Source of the DNA: CATOSD01 sp034422735
GTDB taxonomy: Bacteria; Chloroflexota; Dehalococcoidia; Lucifugimonadales; CATOSD01
Direction: 5' to 3'
DNA: 26,436 nt
NCBI GenBank assembly: GCA_034422735.1
Contig: DAOUJL010000002.1
Coordinates: forward strand, 1 to 26,436
Below the pieces are notes generated by a model that saw nothing but the letters and a program-made list of their open reading frames with translations, was not told the origin of the DNA and did not search any database. Below, in pieces: positions 21,733 to 26,436 of this stretch. How positions within the stretch are numbered: the first letter of the stretch is position 1; every line of letters starts with the position of its first letter. The position numbers and the translations under genes are program-made.

Positions 21733-22140
21733 CTACTCCAGGCTGCCGTACTCGATGAACTTCTGCGGCGTCAGGCGTATCGAGATGGAGTCCCCGCCGG
21801 CGGTCTGCTCGATGTACTCGCGGGCGCGCTGCTCGCCCAGGTATCGTGTGGCTATCTTCAGCCGCGTCTCCGGCGGCGCGGCGGGGCCGATCTCGGCGGT
21901 GCCCTGCACCATCAGCGCGTAGTAGGGTTGCTCGCGGCGGTCGATCACCAGCGTCGCCTGGCCGTTCCGGTCGATGTTGTGGCGCTTCTGGGAGTTCGCC
22001 CCCGCGCCGAGAAGGATCTGGCCGTCCTCGTAGATGTACCAGACCGGCATGGCATGGGCGCGGTTGCCCGGTCCGGTGGTCGCCAGGATAGCCACGTTCT
22101 CCTGCTCCAGAAATGCTCTCTGTTGGGAGGTAGGCTCCAT
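21733..22140 (-). CDS. PPOX-class FMN/F420-binding oxidoreductase
   Basis: This 135-residue protein has the split-barrel fold of the pyridoxamine 5'-phosphate oxidase group. Helix EQENVAILATTG leads to AMPVWYIYEDGQIL, SQKRHNIDRNGQATLVID (the flavin phosphate-binding part) and VQGTAEIGP. Members of this class bind FMN or F420 and reduce small substrates. The cofactor cannot be told from sequence alone. AGGTG stands 7 nt before the ATG. The stop is 4 nt before the proposed larB start, so the two are coupled. Confidence 0.85.
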   Translation of the reverse strand: MEPTSQQRAFLEQENVAILATTGPGNRAHAMPVWYIYEDGQILLGAGANSQKRHNIDRNGQATLVIDRREQPYYALMVQGTAEIGPAAPPETRLKIATRYLGEQRAREYIEQTAGGDSISIRLTPQKFIEYGSLE

Positions 22141-22175
22141 CTGCGTTCACCTCTCGCTCTAGTTGCTCGGCAGGT

Positions 22176-22202
22176 ATTCTAGCACAAGGGCGGCGGCAAC
22201 AA
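22176..22202 (-). promoter_or_regulatory. Probable promoter of the PPOX-larB pair
   Basis: On the minus strand TTGTTG (22202-22197) and TAGAAT (22181-22176) are 15 bp apart, somewhat short. Another register (CTTGTT, 16 bp) is also possible. This is 36 nt upstream of the PPOX ATG. Confidence 0.4.
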
Positions 22203-22260
22203 GGGTTGACAAGAGGGTTCGACACGGCCTTCTGGAACGACTTGGAAGACATTGGCGTTT

Positions 22261-22344
22261 TGCCTTGTAACACACTCATATGCCTTGCTACAATTGCAAA
22301 TATAATGAAATACAGGATTTTACAATGCACGAGGTGGCCTTGCC
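22261..22344 (+). promoter_or_regulatory. Promoter and likely operator of the AbrB-PIN module
   Basis: TTGTAA (22265-22270) and TACAAT (22289-22294) with 18 bp between them form the promoter; a second TATAAT lies at 22301-22306. TGCCTTG is repeated directly at 22261 and 22281, exactly 20 bp apart (two helical turns), GCCTTG recurs at 22337, and TTGTAA has an inverted partner TTACAA at 22320-22325. This is the arrangement expected for autoregulation by the antitoxin. Confidence 0.55.
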
Positions 22345-22587
22345 ATGATAGAGTCCACGGTTACCGCAAGAGGACAGACTACCTTGCCCAAACGCGTAAG
22401 GGAAGCACTTTCCATTAGTCCTGGGGACAAGGTGCTCTATGTCATTCAAGAAGGGGAAGTTCGGATGACAAAGGCGCGCCCCATCAAGAGACTCTCTGGC
22501 ATATTGAAATACGACGGGCCCCCGGTGAGCCTGGAACAGATGGACATTGCCATAGCGGAGGGAGCAGCCGAATCGTGCTTGCCCTAG
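22345..22587 (+). CDS. AbrB-type antitoxin (VapB-like)
   Basis: This 80-residue protein starts with a SpoVT-AbrB swapped-hairpin domain (STVTARGQTTLPKRVREAL, about 4-22; PGDKVLYVIQEGEVRM follows). The C-terminal part, about 50-80, would bind and block the toxin. GAGGTGG lies 7 nt before the ATG, and the gene overlaps the next one by 13 nt, as usual in toxin-antitoxin pairs. Base composition is less GC-rich than its neighbours, in keeping with a transferred module. Confidence 0.85.
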   Translation: MIESTVTARGQTTLPKRVREALSISPGDKVLYVIQEGEVRMTKARPIKRLSGILKYDGPPVSLEQMDIAIAEGAAESCLP

Positions 22588-22982
22588 ATACCAACGTGAT
22601 CTTGCGCTACCTGGTGCAAGACAACGAGGTACAGGCTGAAGCGGCTGGTTCTCTGATAGAGAGTTTGACGGCCGACCGTCCGGGATTCATCTGTCGCGAA
22701 GTCACTGTCGAGATGGTATGGGTACTTGAGCGATCCTACCGTTTCACACGGTCCCAGATTGCCGACGTCCTGGTCGAAATGACTCTCACGCAGGGCTTGG
22801 TATTCGAGGCTGAGGACGATGTTGTCCGCGCAGCCCTCCAGTATCGACAAGGCGGTCCTGGCTTTGCCGACCTCATGATTCTGGCAGCGGTCACACGTGC
22901 CGAAGCGGACCCGCTGTACACTTTTGACCGCGCTCTCAGCAGAAAGGAGGGCGTAGCCCTGGTCGAGGCGGCTTCCCCATAG
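22575..22982 (+). CDS. PIN-domain toxin (VapC-like ribonuclease)
   Basis: This 135-residue PIN protein has the acidic set for Mg2+-dependent RNA cleavage: Asp5 (ALDTNVILRYL), Glu42 or Glu46 (REVTVEM), Asp99 (GFADLMI) and Asp118 (TFDRALS). The start is a GTG inside the end of the antitoxin gene. VapC-family toxins cleave tRNA or rRNA and are neutralised by the co-expressed antitoxin. It stands just upstream of the McrBC genes. Confidence 0.85.
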   Translation: MLALDTNVILRYLVQDNEVQAEAAGSLIESLTADRPGFICREVTVEMVWVLERSYRFTRSQIADVLVEMTLTQGLVFEAEDDVVRAALQYRQGGPGFADLMILAAVTRAEADPLYTFDRALSRKEGVALVEAASP

Positions 22983-23089
22983 CCTTGAGCACACGGATGC
23001 AGTAAGGTCATCCGCTAGGGATACGAAATGATTGCCAGGTCGTGGCCTGCATTTCATGGCTGCGGCACACAATGGCGGGAGGTGTGACT

Positions 23090-24721
23090 GTGGCCAGTCC
23101 GAACCCCTGGGATGATTTCATGAAGAACTCCCAGAAGTTTGTGGATGCAGGGCATCTGGAAAATGAAGAGAATGACTACAAGCTGGCGATTGGCCGGCAA
23201 CTCGCGACGGCGCGAAGTGCCGTGCTCGCCGACACGAACGACTGGGCGAACCTAGTAAAGAAGGGCCTCGCTCACAAGCACCACCCCGTTGACTGGAGAG
23301 TTGTGAGTGATTTCAATAAGTGGTGCAAGGACGCCCCGGACATTGCTCTGAAGGCGCTGCAGGCACTCTGGATTCAGGGGGACCATAGTGTCGAAGAGCG
23401 GATCGATGCCTTCACGGAGTTACTACCTGCGCATCCAGTCATTAGAGCTGCGACGGGGGCACGAACGACTCTTGCGTCCAGCCTGCTCATGGGCATTGAT
23501 GCCAAGAAGTACCCACCATACAAGACCGTAGCCTTCAAGAAGGCCTACGACCGCACAGGCTACGGCAATCCGCCCAACAGAGCAGATGAGGCGGTAGTGT
23601 ACGAACACGCGCTTGAATTCCTAGACGCATTAATAGGGCAGGCTGAGGAACATGGTCTGAAATTGGAACACCGGCTTAGTGCGCAGGGCTTGGTATGGCG
23701 AAGCCAGAATTCCGATTTCTGGATTTCCGCTGACACCACAGAGGTTAGTGCGCACGAAGCGGAGACTCAGGGGGTGTCACAGCCGACCACCGAAGCCTCT
23801 CCAACCCAAGCCCAGACTCCGCCTGAGCAAGCTTCCCTCTACACCATCGACGACATCATCAAGGAGGGCTGCTTCCTCGAGCGCGCCAATCTGGAGACTA
23901 TCCTGGCCCGCCTGCGAGACAAGCAGAACCTCATCCTGCAAGGGCCGCCGGGCACGGGCAAGACGTGGCTCGCCAAGAAGCTCGCGTTCGCGCTGATAGG
24001 ACGGAAGGACGACAGCCGCGTTCGCCGTTTGCAGTTCCATCCGAACCTGTCTTACGAGGACTTCGTTCGGGGATATCGTCCCAGCGGAGACGGCAAGCTC
24101 ACGCTCATCGACGGCCCATTCCTTCAGGTCGCAATTCAGGCCGCCGATGACCCAGACAACCATTACGTGCTGGTGATAGAGGAGATCAACCGGGGCAATC
24201 CCGCGCAGATCTTCGGCGAGACGCTGACGCTTATGGAGGCGGACAAGCGCAGCGAGGAGTACGCCCTAGCACTGGCCTATCCCAGGACCGCTGGCGAGCG
24301 CGTCCACTTGCCGACCAACCTGTACATAATCGGCACCATGAACGTTGCCGACCGCTCCATCGCGATGGTCGATCTGGCCCTGCGACGCCGGTTCGCGTTC
24401 GTCGATCTGGAGCCGACGTTCGGCGAGGTCTGGCGCAACTGGGTCAAAGAGTTTTGCGGCATCCCGCTCGACTTCTTGGCGGACATTGAGAGGAAGATTG
24501 TCGCCCTCAATGAACAAATCGCTGCCGACCGCGAACTTGGCCCACAGTTCCGAGTCGGCCACTCCGTCGTCACGCCGCCGCCGGGCCCGGTCATCCACAA
24601 TCCGACAGAGTGGTTCAGGCAGGTGGTCGAGACCGAGATAGGCCCACTTCTGGAGGAGTACTGGTTCGACGACACGGAGAAGGCCAAGAACGCCAAGTCT
24701 GAACTACTGTCCGGTCTGTGA
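23090..24721 (+). CDS. mcrB: McrB-type GTPase of a modification-dependent restriction system
   Basis: This 543-residue protein has the McrB AAA+ motor: Walker A GPPGTGKT (285-292), Walker B VLVIEEINRGN (360-370), and the McrB GTP-specificity signature MNVADRS (417-423), followed by LRRRFAF. The N-terminal about 200 residues are not the E. coli type DNA-binding domain; they hold a conserved-looking segment (LASSLLMGIDAKKYPPYKT near 130-145) that probably recognises the target DNA. A linker of about 40 residues rich in Gln, Pro and Thr separates the two. The GTG at 23090 has GGGAGG 7 nt upstream; in-frame starts at 23042 and 23072 are alternatives. It overlaps mcrC by up to four bases. Confidence 0.88.
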   Translation: MASPNPWDDFMKNSQKFVDAGHLENEENDYKLAIGRQLATARSAVLADTNDWANLVKKGLAHKHHPVDWRVVSDFNKWCKDAPDIALKALQALWIQGDHSVEERIDAFTELLPAHPVIRAATGARTTLASSLLMGIDAKKYPPYKTVAFKKAYDRTGYGNPPNRADEAVVYEHALEFLDALIGQAEEHGLKLEHRLSAQGLVWRSQNSDFWISADTTEVSAHEAETQGVSQPTTEASPTQAQTPPEQASLYTIDDIIKEGCFLERANLETILARLRDKQNLILQGPPGTGKTWLAKKLAFALIGRKDDSRVRRLQFHPNLSYEDFVRGYRPSGDGKLTLIDGPFLQVAIQAADDPDNHYVLVIEEINRGNPAQIFGETLTLMEADKRSEEYALALAYPRTAGERVHLPTNLYIIGTMNVADRSIAMVDLALRRRFAFVDLEPTFGEVWRNWVKEFCGIPLDFLADIERKIVALNEQIAADRELGPQFRVGHSVVTPPPGPVIHNPTEWFRQVVETEIGPLLEEYWFDDTEKAKNAKSELLSGL

Positions 24722-25857
24722 TGACGACGCCTGACGTGATCCACGACGCGCCCGCCGTCGGATTCATCGGGCGCATCCCCGTCAGAAACATCTGGCTGCT
24801 GATGCTGTACGCGTCGGACCTCTACCGCGAACTGCCGCCCGCCAAGCGCGTGGACGCGGAGGACGACCCGGACGAACTCCCCAACCTCGTGGCGGAACTG
24901 CTCACCCACGCCGTCCAACTGCGTATGCGGCGTAACCTGAGCTTCGGCTACCGGCGCCGGCGCGCCGACCTGAGCCGCGTGCGGGGGCGCATCAACCTGC
25001 TGCGGACGGAACGTCGCCTGCTGTTGCAGCGGGGCAGGGTAGCGTGTTCATTCGACGAGTTGACTGTCGATACGCCCCGCAACCGATTCGTGAAGGCCGC
25101 GCTCGAACTGTTGGCGCCGATTGTCAGGGACACGGATCTCGCCCACCGTTGCCGTGCATTGTCACTGCAAATGGAGCGTGCCGGCGTATCGGAAGAAACC
25201 CGAACCACCCACCGACGGAGACCCCCGCTGCGCCAACTCGGCAGGCTCGACGCCGAGGACCGTCGGATGCTGGCTGCGGCTCGCCTCGCGTTCGACCTCG
25301 CGCTGCCAACGGAGGACCCCGGCGCGTCCCACATCGCCACGCCGAACAGGGAAGAGGTGTGGGCGCGGCGGCTGTTCGAGCGCGCCGTGGGCGGTTTCTA
25401 CAACGTCGTGCTGTCCCCCAGGGGCTGGCGCGTCTCTCGAGGACGCTGGTTGAACTGGCAGGTGGAAACGGAGTCTCCAGGGTTCGACGCCGTTTTGCCG
25501 TCCATGCAGACGGACATAGAGATAGCGCGACCAATCGGAGCGCCGGGTCCGCGCCGAATCGTCATCGACACCAAGTTCACGTCGATACTCACGTCCGGTC
25601 AACATGGGAAGGATAGACTGCGCAGCGGCTACATCTACCAGATGTACGCCTACCTGAGATCACAGGAGCGCGACACCGAACCCGCTACTCTCAACTCTAA
25701 CGGCGTCCTGCTGCACCCATCAGTGGGCGAGGATTTCGACGAGTCCGCCATGATACAGGGCCACCAGATACGCTTTGCCACCGTGGACCTGGCCGCGCAC
25801 AGCCAGGAAATCAGGCGCCAGCTCCTGCGCATTCCGTGTGGCGGCCTGTCGGACTAG
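24721..25857 (+). CDS. mcrC: McrC-type PD-(D/E)XK nuclease subunit
   Basis: This 378-residue protein is the endonuclease partner of McrB. The N-terminus (GFIGRIPVRNIWLLMLYASDLYRE) is typical of one McrC branch. The nuclease site is Asp265 (TDIEIARP), Asp283-Thr-Lys285 (VIDTKF), and a Gln307-containing helix (YIYQMYAYL). The stop of mcrB and this ATG share a base (TGATG), with a GTG one codon earlier as an alternative start; translation is coupled. McrBC cuts DNA with modified cytosines in a GTP-dependent way; the preferred modification is not known here. Confidence 0.9.
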   Translation: MTTPDVIHDAPAVGFIGRIPVRNIWLLMLYASDLYRELPPAKRVDAEDDPDELPNLVAELLTHAVQLRMRRNLSFGYRRRRADLSRVRGRINLLRTERRLLLQRGRVACSFDELTVDTPRNRFVKAALELLAPIVRDTDLAHRCRALSLQMERAGVSEETRTTHRRRPPLRQLGRLDAEDRRMLAAARLAFDLALPTEDPGASHIATPNREEVWARRLFERAVGGFYNVVLSPRGWRVSRGRWLNWQVETESPGFDAVLPSMQTDIEIARPIGAPGPRRIVIDTKFTSILTSGQHGKDRLRSGYIYQMYAYLRSQERDTEPATLNSNGVLLHPSVGEDFDESAMIQGHQIRFATVDLAAHSQEIRRQLLRIPCGGLSD

Positions 25858-26309
25858 GCGTTCCAAATAGGAGGTCACTTACGCCTCCCCCACGCCCGCC
25901 AACCGGAATCACCCCAAAAATCGTGTCCCAAACCTTCCCAGCCGCGAAACCCAGACGCCACACCCATTCTCGTTGCTGGTCCAGTCATTCTCAAACGTGT
26001 CACGAAAATTCCCACGTGTGAGCCCACTCCCACGACTTATGTCAAGTAGGGGCCTGCATCGCGCCAACAAATCGACCGATTCACCTTGGCGTAGCGGCAA
26101 GTCTCTGACCCTTCCATTCCGAGCGCAACCGAGGAATCTGCGGCGTCCATCCGCGCCTGTGGCCCTGATCGGTCTTGATTCTACAGCACACACGTGCTAT
26201 TTTCTAGCTGACAAACATTGTGTCCGCCGGTTAGCGAGTAGCTGCGGGTTTCAAACCCGCCCGCCTCCTGCCGAACGGAGCCTGCCCTGAGCTTGCCGAA
26301 CGGGTCGCG
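25858..26309. repeat. Gene-less tail with decayed intergenic repeats
   Basis: No convincing gene is present; the few short open frames have no recognisable family and poor starts. A GGAGG/CCTCC hairpin (25870-25874 with 25884-25888) lies just after mcrC. Repeat-like pieces are an ATTCC...GGAAT hairpin at 26116-26137, a perfect 8-bp palindrome around one base at 26244-26260 (GCGGGTTT/AAACCCGC), and TGCCGAACGG twice (26269-26278, 26294-26303). Similar motifs are, from memory, common as dispersed intergenic repeats in bacterial genomes. Confidence 0.5.
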
Positions 26310-26418
26310 TTCTGCCACATTCTGCGCAATGCGCGTGACGAACCTTAACAACTTGGCTCACAGAAAGTGACAAATACACCGGGCCGCCCAGCTACGAAAT
26401 GTGCGGAATGTAGCAGAA
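26310..26418. repeat. Imperfect 21-bp inverted repeat at the right edge
   Basis: Bases 26310-26330 and 26398-26418 are inverted copies with about 4 mismatches in 21, separated by 67 bp. They could be the arms of a hairpin RNA or the ends of a very small non-coding mobile element. The window ends 18 bp after the second arm, so flanking duplications cannot be assessed. Confidence 0.45.
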
Positions 26419-26436
26419 TCGAGCAGATTTTTCGGA

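Noticed and set aside
22206..22211. TTGACA as -35 of the AbrB-PIN promoter
   Set aside because: No acceptable -10 box at 15-19 bp; the TTGTAA/TACAAT pair further downstream is better.
26238..26268. tRNA 3' half (GGGTTTCAAACCC looks like a T-arm)
   Set aside because: The loop register is wrong for a T-loop, there is no anticodon or acceptor stem, and the palindrome is better explained as a repeat.
25909..26290. Short open frames in the right-hand tail
   Set aside because: They overlap each other on both strands, have no ribosome-binding sites or family features, and cross decayed repeats.

Overview
The window is GC-rich and densely coded. It looks like a chromosomal segment of an uncultivated Chloroflexota, probably of the Dehalococcoidia/SAR202 type. 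That placement is inferred from gene content: paired SCO1664-like and DUF3090-like genes, a CysO-type sulfur carrier beside a threonine synthase, a LarB, and an F420/FMN-type PPOX protein next to a luciferase-like monooxygenase. It is not based on a marker gene. I see no rRNA, tRNA, CRISPR array or phage structural gene.

Layout. (1) 130-2769: a strong promoter drives a split ThDP-dependent decarboxylase (sulfopyruvate/phosphonopyruvate decarboxylase type, comD-comE) followed by an MFS carrier. (2) 2891-5557: a tight operon of an LLM flavin monooxygenase, a peptidase E-like protein and an FAD/NAD(P) reductase. (3) A small zinc-ribbon gene on the minus strand, then two tandem SDRs (6142-8039) related to the 3-hydroxyacyl-CoA dehydrogenase part of MFE-2; the first has lost the catalytic lysine. 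(4) 8303-10197: threonine synthase, a NIL-domain protein and a CysO-like sulfur carrier ending in Gly-Gly-Ala. (5) A minus-strand block, 16716 down to 10222: penicillin acylase, MgtE Mg2+ channel, M55 D-aminopeptidase, a GatC-like 68-residue protein and an amidase. This fits import and salvage of amides and peptides. (6) 16902-18460: a SWIM-like mini-protein, and a conserved pair of unknown function (SCO1664-like kinase fold and DUF3090 with a zinc ribbon). (7) 18586-20818: phosphonoacetate hydrolase and an LDH2-type 2-hydroxyacid dehydrogenase, then larB and a PPOX protein on the minus strand. (8) 22345-25857: an AbrB/PIN toxin-antitoxin pair and an McrBC-type restriction system, a small defence island that runs into a gene-less tail (25858-26436) of decayed repeats.

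How parts may work together. ComDE, the MFS carrier, phosphonoacetate hydrolase and the ComC/Ldh-like dehydrogenase all point to use of sulfonated or phosphonated C2-C3 carboxylates. The ThrC-NIL-CysO cluster suggests a protein-thiocarboxylate sulfur route to an amino acid. Both are inferences from family membership and gene order.

The most notable observations are: the ThrC-NIL-CysO cluster with its GGA tail; the active/degenerate SDR pair; larB, which appears to start at an AUC codon just behind a Shine-Dalgarno sequence; a dispersed 42-bp hairpin repeat that supplies the stop codon of two unrelated genes; a terminator hairpin placed 22 nt before the mgtE start; and the translationally coupled GatC-like/amidase pair.
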